Notes under the pieces: model-generated
What the model saw: only the letters and a program-made list of their open reading frames with translations
What the model was told of the DNA's origin: nothing
Database searches by the model: none
In this document: positions 25,650 through 33,927 of the stretch, piece after piece
Numbering within the stretch: position 1 is the first letter of the stretch
How the letters are laid out: each line of letters begins with the position of its first letter
Translations under genes and position numbers: made by a program
NCBI RefSeq assembly: GCF_021545335.1
Contig: NZ_CP089312.1
Location: 5,890,001 to 5,954,000, forward strand
DNA: 64,000 nt
Reading direction: 5' to 3'
Source of the DNA: Streptomyces sp. GQFP
GTDB taxonomy: Bacteria; Actinomycetota; Actinomycetes; Streptomycetales; Streptomycetaceae

Positions 25650-26441
25650 TCAGTCCGTGTAGTCGGGGGCGATGCGCTCCACCAGCCGGAGCAGGGCCGA
25701 CCAGGCCAGGGCGTACGCCTGGTCGTCCTGGAGGTCCGAGCTGTCGTCCTCGCCCGTGAGCTGGCGGGCGGTGAGTTCGCAGATGTCGGGGCTGGGGATG
25801 ACGAGCGGGGTGCCGGACGCGGTGGCCGTGGTCTGGATCTCGCAGGCCTTGTCCAGGTAGTACATGCGCAGGAACGCCTGGGCCGGGGTCTCGCCGACCG
25901 TGAGCAGGCCGTGGTTGCGCAGGATCATCGCCGGGTGGCCGCCGAGGTCGGCGACCAGGCGCTTCTGTTCGGCCAGGTTCAGGGCGACGCCCTCGTAGTC
26001 GTGGTAGCCGAGCCTGCCGTAGAACTCCATGGAGATCTGGTTCAGGGGGAGCAGCCCGTGCTCCTGGGCCGCGACGGCGCAGCCCGCCCTGGTGTGGGTG
26101 TGCAGGACACAGTGGGCGTCGGACCGGGCCGCGTGGATCGCGCTGTGGATGACGAAGCCGGCGGGGTTGACCGGGTGGGGGCTCTCGCCGACGGGGTGGC
26201 CGTCCAGGTCGATCCGGACGAGGTTCGACGCGGTGATCTCCTCGAAGAGGAGGCCGTACGGGTTGATGAGGAAGTGCTGCTCCGGGCCGGGGAGCCGGAC
26301 GGAGATGTGCGTGAAGATCAGGTCGGTCATCCGGAAGTGCGCCACGAGGCGGTAGACCGCGGCGAGTTCGCGGCGCAGGCGCAGTTCTTCCGGGGAGACC
26401 GGGGAGACCGGGGAGACCGGGGAGACGGCGGGGCCGGACAT
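25650..26441 (-). CDS. Class II aldolase/adducin family protein
   Basis: 263 residues. The metal-binding His pair is in CVLHTHTRAG, and ILRNHGLLTVG supplies the third His; FTHISVRLPG is the N-terminal phosphate-loop block. Cytosolic metal-dependent aldolase or decarboxylase; the length suits fuculose-phosphate-aldolase-like enzymes, substrate unknown. The N-terminus holds a PVSPVSPVSP run produced by a 9-bp DNA repeat. It lies 72 nt downstream of a Na+:solute symporter on the same strand, so it may process the imported compound. Confidence 0.87.
   Translation of the reverse strand: MSGPAVSPVSPVSPVSPEELRLRRELAAVYRLVAHFRMTDLIFTHISVRLPGPEQHFLINPYGLLFEEITASNLVRIDLDGHPVGESPHPVNPAGFVIHSAIHAARSDAHCVLHTHTRAGCAVAAQEHGLLPLNQISMEFYGRLGYHDYEGVALNLAEQKRLVADLGGHPAMILRNHGLLTVGETPAQAFLRMYYLDKACEIQTTATASGTPLVIPSPDICELTARQLTGEDDSSDLQDDQAYALAWSALLRLVERIAPDYTD
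26391..26426. repeat. Four tandem 9-bp repeats inside the aldolase gene
   Basis: Four exact copies of CGGGGAGAC, encoding the Ser-Pro-Val repeat near the aldolase N-terminus. In-frame 9-bp units can expand or contract without breaking the gene. Confidence 0.75.
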
Positions 26442-26513
26442 GGGGACCTTTCGCTGAGGTGCGGCACGTGCGGGTGCGGGTGGTTCAAGGGGGGGGCTTC
26501 CGGTACCGGCCGG

Positions 26514-27977
26514 TCAAGCCACGCTCAACTCCGGTGCGGCCGGGGCCGGTTCGCCCGCCAGGCGGCGGTGCCATGCCTCGACGACGGCTTCCTCGGTCGG
26601 CTCGGTCAGGAGGCTGACGGCCACGTAGGCGACGAGGCCGGCCAACAGGCCGTAGTAGATCGGCTCGTTGGCGAGGAGCCCGTCGGTCACCATGAAGGCG
26701 ATGACCGTCGTACCGCCCGCGATCATCGAGGCCATCGCACCCTGGAGGTTCCCGCGCTTCCAGAGCAGCCCGCCGAGGATGGGCACGAGCAGCCCGCCGA
26801 CGAGCAGGTTGTAGGCGACGGTGAGGGCTTCGATGACATCGCCGAGGACACAGGCGATGGCCATGGCGGCCACCCCGAGGACGACGATGGCGAGCCGGTT
26901 GGCACTGATCTCGTCGCCGTCCTCCGAACCCGTCGTACCGGAGCTCGTACGTCGGCTCAGCCGCGCCCAGATGTCGTTGTTGGCGACGGTCGCGGAGGCG
27001 ATCAGCGCGCCGCTCGCCGTGGACATCATCGCGGAGAGCGCGGCGGCCAGGACCAGGCCCCTGACCCCGGTGGGCAGGGCGTGCTGGACGATCGTGGCGA
27101 ACGCCTGGTCGGCGGCGGCGAGGCTCGGGTAGAGGGTCTTGGTGGCCATGCCGATGACGGCTCCGGCCAGGGCGTAGACCAGGCAGTAGACGCCGGCGAC
27201 CGTACCGCCCCAGGCGGCGACCCTGTCCGAGCGGGCGGTGAAGACCCGCTGCCAGATGTCCTGCCCGATGAGCATGCCGAAGGTGTAGATCAGGACGAAG
27301 GTGAAGATGGTCTGGCCGCCGATGGAGGTCGGGGAGAGGAAGCCGTCCGGCAGCTTGTCGGCCATGGCGGAGAATCCTCCCGCCTTGACCACGGCGATGG
27401 GCAGCAGCAGGACGAGCACCCCGAGGCTCTTGACCACGAACTGCACCATGTCGGTGAGCGTGATGGACCACATCCCGCCGAGCGCCGAGTAGCCGACGAC
27501 GATCGTCCCGCCGATGAGCACCGCGACCCAGCTCGGCACGTCGAACAGGACGTCGAAGACACTGGCGTACGCGATCGTGGAGGTCACGACCAGCATGAGC
27601 GTGTAGATCCACATCACGACGCCGGAGATCACGGCGGCGGTGTCGCCGTAGCGCAGGGAGAGCATCTCGGCGACGGTGTAGACCTTGAGGCGCGCGATAC
27701 GGGCGGAGAAGAACACGCTCAGGGCCAGCAGCCCGAGCCCGATGGCGAAGACCATGGCGGCGCCGGATATCCCGTACGTGTAGCCGAGCCGTACGCCACC
27801 GATGGTGGAGGCGCCGCCGAGAACGACGGCGGCCATCGTCCCGGTGTACATGAGCGGGCCCAGCCGCCGGCCGGCGACGAGGAAGTCGCTCTTGGAGGCG
27901 GCACGTTTCTTGCCCCACCAGCCGACACCGACGATGCCGAGCAGGTATGCGGCCATGACGAGGTAGTCGACGGTCAT
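26514..27977 (-). CDS. Sodium:solute symporter (SSS family)
   Basis: 487 residues with about 13 hydrophobic helices. It starts MTVDYLVMAAYLLGIVGVGW and has the SSS features VAGRRLGPLMYTGTMAAVVLGGAS and AMMSTASGALIASATVANND (sodium-site region). ATG at 27977 follows a clear GGAGGAT. Inner-membrane Na+-coupled uptake; substrate unknown. It heads a unit with the class II aldolase and is divergent from a PucR-type regulator, with a 28-bp inverted repeat between them. Confidence 0.92.
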   Translation of the reverse strand: MTVDYLVMAAYLLGIVGVGWWGKKRAASKSDFLVAGRRLGPLMYTGTMAAVVLGGASTIGGVRLGYTYGISGAAMVFAIGLGLLALSVFFSARIARLKVYTVAEMLSLRYGDTAAVISGVVMWIYTLMLVVTSTIAYASVFDVLFDVPSWVAVLIGGTIVVGYSALGGMWSITLTDMVQFVVKSLGVLVLLLPIAVVKAGGFSAMADKLPDGFLSPTSIGGQTIFTFVLIYTFGMLIGQDIWQRVFTARSDRVAAWGGTVAGVYCLVYALAGAVIGMATKTLYPSLAAADQAFATIVQHALPTGVRGLVLAAALSAMMSTASGALIASATVANNDIWARLSRRTSSGTTGSEDGDEISANRLAIVVLGVAAMAIACVLGDVIEALTVAYNLLVGGLLVPILGGLLWKRGNLQGAMASMIAGGTTVIAFMVTDGLLANEPIYYGLLAGLVAYVAVSLLTEPTEEAVVEAWHRRLAGEPAPAAPELSVA

Positions 27978-28134
27978 CAGATCCTCCGGGGAACGAGGGG
28001 AGAGGGGAGGGGATGTCGGCGACCGGGTGCGGGCCGGGCCGGAAAAGGGGGATGCGGGGGGCAAAGGCGGGGGTGGTGCCCTGTAGGTGGCACGACGATA
28101 GCGGCGGGCGGTACTGGTGCCGAAGTGGCGGATT

Positions 28135-28162
28135 CATCCAATATGGAGAATTCCATTGGATG
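28135..28162. promoter_or_regulatory. Probable PucR operator in divergent promoter region
   Basis: CATCCAAT and ATTGGATG, perfect 8-bp arms around a 12-nt AT-rich centre that itself contains ATGGA-GAAT-TCCAT. It lies 34 nt before the PucR start and 157 nt from the symporter start, and is strikingly AT-rich for this genome. The placement suggests autoregulation and control of the symporter/aldolase genes. Confidence 0.65.
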
Positions 28163-28196
28163 ATTCCGTCACTCGCGCGAGAGAGGACGTCTCCTG

Positions 28197-29744
28197 ATGA
28201 CCGAGCCCGAACGGTCGTCCGAACGGCCGTCCGAACAGCCGTCCGTACCGCTGAGCGCACTGCTCGCCGATCCCGCCCTGGGCCTGCGCCAGATCGCGGG
28301 CCCCGCCGAGGACCGTCGCGTGAGTACGGTCGGCACGACGGAGATCGAGAACCCGGCACCGTATCTGGTGGTCGGCGAGCTGCTCCTCACCGCGGGTGTA
28401 CGGCTGCCTCGCGACGCCGACGGCATCGACACGTACGTACGACAGGTCGCCGCCACCGGCGTGAGCGCGCTCGGATTCGGCGTGGCCCCCGTGTACGAGG
28501 AGGTGCCGCCCGACCTGGTCGCCGCCTGCGACCGCCACGGCCTCCCACTCCTGCGCATCCCGCCGTCCACCCCGTTCGTGGCGGTCGGTCAGGCCACGTA
28601 CACGGCGATCGCCGAGGTCCGCACCCGCGAACTGCGGGAGATCTCCCGGGCGCAGTCGGCGCTGGCCACGGCAGCGGCCAGGCCGGACGCGCTACGGGCC
28701 GTCCTCGACCGGCTCGCCGCGCACGCCGGCGCCTGGGCGGTCCTCTACGACGCCCACGGCAGCGAACTCTTCAGCGCGGGCCCCCGACCGGCGTCCCCCA
28801 CCCCGGAACGCCTGCGCGACCTGGCCGTACGCACACGCGGCGCCGCCCGATCCGCGGCGGCCGACCACCGGACCGGAACCCACCTGACGGTCCACACCCT
28901 GCCAGGCCCCGACGGCACCGCCACCACTACGACCCTCGCCCTCGGCCAGGCCACCACCACGGCCCCGACCCCGGTCCACCGCCAGATCACCAGCACGGCG
29001 ACAGTCCTGCTGGCCCTGCTGACGAGCCCCCGGCACGCCCTGGGCACCGACACCCGAGGCGCGGGCGCGCTGGTACGGCTGATGCTGGGAGCGACCCCGG
29101 CGGAGGTAGCCCCCGCCCTCGATGCCGGCCACTGGACAGTGGTCCACGGCCGCCACGCACGCTCGGTCTCCCCGGGCGAGGACCCGGCCCAACTAGCCAC
29201 CCTGGGAACGGCCTTGGGCACCCCGTACTTGTACGTGGACGGCTCCGACCTGAAGGCCCTGATCCCCGGCGAACCGGACGCTCGCCCCGAGGCTCCCGCC
29301 CAAGTGGCGGAACTGGGCTGGACGTTGGGTTTCAGCACGCCCGTATCCGCCTCGAACCTCCCCCAGGCCGACCGCCAGGCGGAACGAGCCCTACAACGCG
29401 CGCTGGCCGCGCAGCTACCGGCCGCCGTCCACACGGAGGACCCGCTGACGGTCCACGCCCTGGTCCCCCCGGCCGACGCCCGCGACCTGGCCCGCACCCG
29501 CTTCGCCCCACTCGCCGAGGCGGGCACCCCGGGCGCCCAGGTCCTCCTGGACACCCTCCACACCTGGCTGACCCTCCACGGCAGCTGGGACCGCACGGCC
29601 GCGAGTCTCCAGGTCCACCGCAACACGGTGCGGCACCGCTTGGCCAGGGTGGGCGAGGCGCTGGGAGTCGACCTCCAGGATCCCGGCGTACGGATGGAAC
29701 TGTGGTTCGCGCTGCAGTGGTTGGAGCCTGACGCTACTTCCTGA
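28197..29744 (+). CDS. PucR family transcriptional regulator
   Basis: 515 residues. An N-terminal PucR ligand-sensing domain (about 15-130, ENPAPYLVVGELLLTAGVRL) is followed by a GAF-like middle region. The C-terminal PucR helix-turn-helix is at about 460-510 (HGSWDRTAASLQVHRNTVRH, RLARVGEAL). Such proteins are often activators of purine or amino-compound catabolism. Divergent from the symporter/aldolase pair, which it probably controls. ATG follows GAGAGAGGA. The 3' end overlaps the convergent DUF397 gene by 11 bp. Confidence 0.9.
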   Translation: MTEPERSSERPSEQPSVPLSALLADPALGLRQIAGPAEDRRVSTVGTTEIENPAPYLVVGELLLTAGVRLPRDADGIDTYVRQVAATGVSALGFGVAPVYEEVPPDLVAACDRHGLPLLRIPPSTPFVAVGQATYTAIAEVRTRELREISRAQSALATAAARPDALRAVLDRLAAHAGAWAVLYDAHGSELFSAGPRPASPTPERLRDLAVRTRGAARSAAADHRTGTHLTVHTLPGPDGTATTTTLALGQATTTAPTPVHRQITSTATVLLALLTSPRHALGTDTRGAGALVRLMLGATPAEVAPALDAGHWTVVHGRHARSVSPGEDPAQLATLGTALGTPYLYVDGSDLKALIPGEPDARPEAPAQVAELGWTLGFSTPVSASNLPQADRQAERALQRALAAQLPAAVHTEDPLTVHALVPPADARDLARTRFAPLAEAGTPGAQVLLDTLHTWLTLHGSWDRTAASLQVHRNTVRHRLARVGEALGVDLQDPGVRMELWFALQWLEPDATS

Positions 29745-29910
29745 GCATGCGGATGAGGGCGGCGAAGGCGGGGTGGGTGGTGGTGAGGATGGATGTGGGG
29801 GAGGGGGTCGCTGAATCGGAGAGGAGGACCGTTTCGGCGGTGACGGATATGTGGACGCAGGCCTCGCCTTCCTGGCAGTGGGACGACTTCGTCCAGACGT
29901 GCTGGGACAT
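29734..29910 (-). CDS. DUF397 protein
   Basis: 58 residues. VWTKSSHCQEGEACVHIS is the classic DUF397 opening (W-x-KSS-x-C-x-GG-x-C-V-like). It lies 10 nt downstream of an XRE/DUF5753 regulator, as DUF397 genes usually do in Streptomyces (abaA/whiJ-type loci). DUF397 proteins are thought to act as small partners or antagonists of the XRE protein. ATG at 29910 is preceded by AGGAG. Confidence 0.88.
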   Translation of the reverse strand: MSQHVWTKSSHCQEGEACVHISVTAETVLLSDSATPSPTSILTTTHPAFAALIRMLRK

Positions 29911-29920
29911 GAGGGCTCCT

Positions 29921-30775
29921 CTACAGGTTCTGGGCGATGGCAAGGATCAGGTCCCGGGACTTCTCCGGGCCGAGGGCGACAGCCTCGACAGTGTCCAGGA
30001 GGCGCCGGTACTTCTCCAGATGGGCCTCGGCATCCAGCAGCATGGGGCCGTGGAACTGGTCGAGTTGGACCGTGTCCAGCTGCGGTACGGGCCCGCACAG
30101 GTAGTTGATGGACTGTCCCGACCCGGGGAACGCGCCGACGTCGAACGGCAGCACCCGCAGGGTGATGTGATCCCGCTCGCTCATGTCGAGCAGATGCCGG
30201 AGCTGCGCGCGAGCCACATCACGGCCGCCGACCCTCATGTGCAGGGCGGCCTCATGGATGACGGTGCTGTACGGATTCGGGTCGGCCCGGTATACGACGT
30301 CCTGCCGTTTGACGCGGTACGAGACCCGGTGCTCGACCTCGGGCGGGGTGGGTGCCGGGATCACGTGCCGGAAGATCTCGCGGGCGTGCTCGGCGGTCTG
30401 GAGCATTCCGGGGATGTGTGAGGTGAAGGCGGTGCGCAGGGCGGTTGCGTGGTGCTCCAGTTCAGCGAGGGCGAGCAACCCCGACGGCAGCACTTCGCGG
30501 TACGACTCCCACCACCAGCCCCGAGTCCTCTCGCCGGCCATGCTGGCGAGGGCGTCGATGTAGGCCTGGTCCGTGCACGAGTAGAGGCGGGCCATCGCGC
30601 GGACGCGGTCGGGGCTCACTCCGAATCGGGCGGACTCCACATTGCTGAGTTGACCGGAACTGGTGCCCAGCAGTGGCGCTGTCTCCGTCGCGGTCATCCC
30701 CGCCCGCTCCCGGAGTTTGCGCAGCTCCGTCGCGAGCCGGACACGTCGGGCCGTCTGAGTGGGCCGTGTCGTCAT
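29921..30775 (-). CDS. XRE regulator with DUF5753 (WhiJ-like)
   Basis: 284 residues. HTH at about 10-65 (LATELRKLRERAGMTATETA, TSSGQLSNVESAR), then a DUF5753 domain (LALAELEHHATALRTAFTSH, IPGMLQTAEHAREIF; C-terminal DTVQLDQFHGPMLL). This is the WhiJ-like group linked in S. coelicolor to development and antibiotic control. Transcribed with DUF397 and divergent from an RsbW-type ATPase gene. ATG at 30775 follows GGAGAC. GCAAAG-CAC-CTTTGC in the upstream gap is a candidate operator. Confidence 0.9.
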   Translation of the reverse strand: MTTRPTQTARRVRLATELRKLRERAGMTATETAPLLGTSSGQLSNVESARFGVSPDRVRAMARLYSCTDQAYIDALASMAGERTRGWWWESYREVLPSGLLALAELEHHATALRTAFTSHIPGMLQTAEHAREIFRHVIPAPTPPEVEHRVSYRVKRQDVVYRADPNPYSTVIHEAALHMRVGGRDVARAQLRHLLDMSERDHITLRVLPFDVGAFPGSGQSINYLCGPVPQLDTVQLDQFHGPMLLDAEAHLEKYRRLLDTVEAVALGPEKSRDLILAIAQNL

Positions 30776-30852
30776 GTCGTCTCCTTGCCGCGCGCGCTGA
30801 AGGGGTCCGTCACCCACATGAGGGATAAAGAGCTGAGATCCTTCGGAATCCA

Positions 30853-30867
30853 GCAAAGCACCTTTGC
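30853..30867. promoter_or_regulatory. Candidate XRE operator
   Basis: GCAAAG-CAC-CTTTGC, perfect 6-bp arms, in the divergent gap between the XRE and ATPase genes. It lies in an AT-richer stretch that likely carries both promoters. Assignment to the adjacent WhiJ-like protein is inference. Confidence 0.45.
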
Positions 30868-30980
30868 GGAACCCCTATCTTCATCTCTAGGCGCCCCCGC
30901 CCAGAAGCACCCCGCTCGACGGAGCGGCCACGGTCACTGGGCAACACCATCCAACTCCCCTGCGTGATCGGAGACTTCCG

Positions 30981-31427
30981 ATGGCCACCGTATCGCCGTC
31001 CTGGGCCTACGCCCTCCAGCTCCCGCACGATCCCCGCGCACCGGGCATCGCCCGCGCGACCCTGCGCACAGTCCTGGCCGCCCACGACCTCACCCACCTC
31101 ACCCCCACCGCAGAACTCCTCGCCTCCGAACTGCTCACCAACGCCCAACTCCACACCAGGGGCCCGTACATGCTCCGCCTCCTCGCCACGGAACCCGACC
31201 GGCTCCGGGTCGCGGTGTGGGACACGGATCCCCGGGTCCCGCCCGGCTTCCGCGAGGGCGGCGCCCCCGCCGCCGTACCCCCGGACGACTCCGAAGGCGG
31301 ACGCGGGCTGCATCTCGTACGGGCGTGTGCGGACTCGTGGGGGGTGTCGGTGCTGCGGGAGCTGGGGGCGTCGAAGGGCGGGAAGATGCTGTGGGCCGAC
31401 TGCGGACCGACGGAGGTGACCGGGTGA
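30981..31427 (+). CDS. RsbW-type ATP-binding protein
   Basis: 148 residues. Single HATPase domain with N box TAELLASELLTNAQLHTRGP, DTDP in the G1 region and GGRGLHLVRACADSWG in the G2 region. Stand-alone proteins of this type next to XRE/DUF397 genes are a recurrent Streptomyces module and may act as anti-sigma or kinase-like partners. Divergent from the XRE gene. No transmembrane segment. Confidence 0.85.
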   Translation: MATVSPSWAYALQLPHDPRAPGIARATLRTVLAAHDLTHLTPTAELLASELLTNAQLHTRGPYMLRLLATEPDRLRVAVWDTDPRVPPGFREGGAPAAVPPDDSEGGRGLHLVRACADSWGVSVLRELGASKGGKMLWADCGPTEVTG

Positions 31428-31501
31428 TCACGCCCTGTCGGCCTTCCGTGAGCGGCGCCATACTGAGAAGTGGAGCCACGCCCGTTCATCAGGAGCAGAT
31501 C

Positions 31502-31777
31502 ATGAGCGCACAGCCCGAGCATGCCTGGGGAGAGATGCCGCTCCCACAGATCCGGACCGTGGACGACCTGCGCAGTGCGCTCAGCCGTTACGGCTTCCCG
31601 GGGGACCGGGAGCGGTTCGAGGAGGAGCTGGCGGCTGCCATCGGGGCTTCCCCGACCAATGACTTCAAGGGTCTCGCCGCCGTGATCAGGGCCTACCGCC
31701 ACCGGGTTCGGATCAGGAACTCGCCGGAGATCATGACGGCCCTTGAGGAAGCTCGCGGCGGGGGCGGCGGTACGTGA
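31502..31777 (+). CDS. DUF6247-like protein, probable antitoxin partner
   Basis: 91 residues, acidic and helical (RFEEELAAAIGASPTNDFKG, then LAAVIRAYRHRVRI). The composition and position match small DUF6247-type proteins found just upstream of RelE-like toxins in actinomycetes. Its stop overlaps the next start by 4 nt. Family assignment is from memory and moderate. ATG at 31502 follows AGGAGCAGATC. Confidence 0.65.
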   Translation: MSAQPEHAWGEMPLPQIRTVDDLRSALSRYGFPGDRERFEEELAAAIGASPTNDFKGLAAVIRAYRHRVRIRNSPEIMTALEEARGGGGGT

Positions 31778-32055
31778 ACGAGGTTCCCTTGGAGGAGGCC
31801 GAACCCGCGAGGAAGGTGTTCGGCGACCTGACGGAGGGGGAGCGGGAAGTCGTACGGGACGCGCTCGCGGTGATCGGGCGGGACCCGGCGGCCGGCCGCG
31901 AGATTCCGGGCTGGCGCCCTCCTTCCGTGGAGTACACGTACACGACACCCCTCGCTCGCGACTCGGCGGAGGCGATCACCGTCGTGTACACGCACACGCC
32001 GGGCATGGGGGTGACCGTCGTCTTCTACTTCCGGGATCCACAGGTGGTGGACTGA
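31774..32055 (+). CDS. RelE/ParE-like toxin candidate
   Basis: 93 residues. LTEGEREVVRDALAVIGRDP, then a beta-rich C-terminal half ending YTHTPGMGVTVVFYFRDPQV. Length, a predicted helix-strand order and the 4-nt overlap with the preceding small acidic gene fit a RelE/ParE-fold toxin. Catalytic residues cannot be assigned confidently. GTG start at 31774. Confidence 0.62.
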   Translation: MNEVPLEEAEPARKVFGDLTEGEREVVRDALAVIGRDPAAGREIPGWRPPSVEYTYTTPLARDSAEAITVVYTHTPGMGVTVVFYFRDPQVVD

Positions 32056-32118
32056 GTACCCCGGAAGGGTCGGACCCTCGGCGGCTGCGCAGGCCACCAG
32101 TGGTGGCCGGTCCTGAGG

Positions 32119-32433
32119 TCAGGTGAGCGAGCGGTCGGCGATGCGCTGGAGCTTGGCCTCGAACACCTTCTGCGCGTCCGGGGTGAGCGTCGCGAGCGCG
32201 ATCAGGGTGGTGATCGCGACGTCGCAGAGTTCTTCCTGGACGTCCTGCCACGTATGGCTTTCACCCTTCCTGGGGTTCGTCCCCATCACTCCGTGCAGGG
32301 CTTCGGCGACCTCGCCGAACTCCTCGCCGATCTTGAGGACGCGCATGGCCGTCGCGATGTCGCCTGTCACCGGGCTCTCGGCGTCGAGCCAGTCTCGGAG
32401 CCGGTCGACGAGGTCCCAGGTGTGTGCATCCAT
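32119..32433 (-). CDS. MazG-like nucleotide pyrophosphohydrolase family protein
   Basis: 104 residues, all helical. The KIGEEFGEVAEALHG block (EExxE) and ELCDVAITTLIALA (ExxD) are the Mg-binding motifs of the MazG/all-alpha NTP pyrophosphatase fold. The length fits the small single-domain type that hydrolyses non-canonical or excess NTPs. It sits between two toxin-antitoxin-like pairs. Confidence 0.8.
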   Translation of the reverse strand: MDAHTWDLVDRLRDWLDAESPVTGDIATAMRVLKIGEEFGEVAEALHGVMGTNPRKGESHTWQDVQEELCDVAITTLIALATLTPDAQKVFEAKLQRIADRSLT

Positions 32434-32594
32434 CAGGTTCTCTAAACGGGGTTGTGCGTATAGGAGTTCGGGTCAGAAAAGAGCGCTGACCGAGGCCGCT
32501 CAGCAATCCTCGGGCGACTGCCCGCACGCCAGTGGGGGGTGAACCTCTGCCGATCCAGCTGTCCAGGGCCGCAGGGCCGTCCTAGACTGCTGGC

Positions 32595-32870
32595 GTGACC
32601 GCTGCATTCGACTACGAGGACATGCACCACCTGGTGGACCGCCTCTCCCCGACCCAGGTGCGACGCCTGCGCCTGCTCGTCAACCAGGACGAGGAACTGT
32701 CCCAGGTTGCCCAGTCACTGTCGGCAGTCGACGCGAACGAGGACGAGGAGTCGGTCCCGGCCGGGCTGCTGGCTCTGATCGGCAGCGTGAACGGCCCAGA
32801 GGATCTGGCTGAACGGCACGACGACTACATCCGAGAGCGGATGCGCGAGCGCTTCGGCGACTCGGAGTGA
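32595..32870 (+). CDS. Antitoxin of a VapBC-type pair
   Basis: 91 residues, acidic. MTAAFDYEDMHHLVDRLSPT is followed by QVRRLRLLVNQ, and the C-terminus is strongly charged (DDYIRERMRERFGDSE). It overlaps the PIN toxin gene by 4 nt (GTGA). No standard VapB DNA-binding family is obvious; it resembles small actinomycete proteins preceding PIN genes. Confidence 0.72.
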   Translation: MTAAFDYEDMHHLVDRLSPTQVRRLRLLVNQDEELSQVAQSLSAVDANEDEESVPAGLLALIGSVNGPEDLAERHDDYIRERMRERFGDSE

Positions 32871-33277
32871 TCGCCACGGTCCTGGACACCGGACCCCTGG
32901 CCGCGGCGCTCAACGCGGCCGACCGGCGTCACCCGGAGTGCGCCTCACTGCTGACGTCGCTGACCGGCCGCCGTCTGCTGCCCAGCCCGGTCTTGACCGA
33001 GGTCTGCTGGCTGCTGGAGCGTTGGCCCCAGGTCGAAGCGGCGTTCCTCGCCGAGGTCGCACGGGGAACATTCGAGCTGGTCCACCTCACTCCCACCGAC
33101 CTGACGCGCATGGGTGAGCTGGTCCTCCAGTACGCCGACTTCCCGCTCGGCGGGGTCGACGCCTCGGTCATCGCGGTGGCCGAGCGCTTCGGCGTGGACC
33201 GGGTAGCCACCCTCGACCGGCGGCACTTCAGCGTCGTCAAGCCCGCCCACGTCCCCGCGTTGACACTCCTGCCGTAG
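32867..33277 (+). CDS. PIN domain ribonuclease toxin (VapC-like)
   Basis: 136 residues. PIN acidic residues are in VLDTGPLAAAL (first Asp), TEVCWLLE (Glu) and GGVDASVIAVAERFG (Asp), with VATLDRRHFSVV giving the fourth. This is the VapC length and order, so metal-dependent RNA cleavage is expected. GTG start overlaps the antitoxin stop. Confidence 0.87.
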   Translation: MIATVLDTGPLAAALNAADRRHPECASLLTSLTGRRLLPSPVLTEVCWLLERWPQVEAAFLAEVARGTFELVHLTPTDLTRMGELVLQYADFPLGGVDASVIAVAERFGVDRVATLDRRHFSVVKPAHVPALTLLP

Positions 33278-33429
33278 CCCGACCAGCGGTCTGTACTCCT
33301 GACGGCAACAAGTACGGACGCCAGCGGAGCACATAACTGCCGATTACCTGCGAAAAAGCAGGGGGTGGTTGCGGTAGTGGTCGTGGACGGCCGCGCCCTT
33401 CCTGCGGGCGGAGTGCGGCCGACGTAGGT

Positions 33430-33825
33430 TCAGCCCTCCAGATCCACCCGTACCGTCAGCAGATTCGTCCCCATCGTCCGTACGCCCGTGCTGTTGACCT
33501 TCGGCAGGGTCCGCAGCCGGGCGAGCGGATCGTCGTCCGGCAGCAGATGTGCCGTACCCGAATGCCACCGCCCCCCGACCCGCACCCGCACCTTCGGGTT
33601 CGCCTTGATGTTGCGTACGTACTGGGACTTCTCGCCGAACTCCGAGACCAGCCAGAACTCGTTGCCGATGCGGCGGCCTCCCAGCGGGGTGATGCGGGGG
33701 AGCCCGGACGTGCGGCCCGTGGTCTCCAGGAGGGTCTGGAAGGGGAGGCGGCGGGTGACGGGGTTGCCGATGCGGCGCTGGAAGGTGATGGCGGCCTTGA
33801 ATCTGAACTCTGTGAAGCGGGACAT
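33430..33825 (-). CDS. DDN-type deazaflavin (F420)-dependent nitroreductase family protein
   Basis: 131 residues with a split-barrel fold. LLETTGRTSGLPRITPLGGR and FWLVSEFGEKSQYVRNIKAN are the hallmarks of the F420-binding deazaflavin-dependent nitroreductase family, followed by PKVRVRVGGRWHSGTAHLLPDDDP. These enzymes use F420H2 to reduce quinones or nitro compounds. It is one of several presumed F420 users in the window, with fbiC 5 kb away. Confidence 0.88.
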   Translation of the reverse strand: MSRFTEFRFKAAITFQRRIGNPVTRRLPFQTLLETTGRTSGLPRITPLGGRRIGNEFWLVSEFGEKSQYVRNIKANPKVRVRVGGRWHSGTAHLLPDDDPLARLRTLPKVNSTGVRTMGTNLLTVRVDLEG

Positions 33826-33927
33826 ATTGGTCTTGTGCCTCCTGCTCTCGTGCCGCTGCTGTCGCGTGCTCTTGAATGGTCTCCCAGAGGGGCAAGAGCT
33901 GGGTGAGATGGGTGGGCGGTGGCGAGT

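Noticed and set aside
25599..28163. 854-codon open frame on the plus strand
   Set aside because: Antisense to the clear aldolase and symporter genes; Asp/Gly/His/Gln-rich with no recognisable domain.
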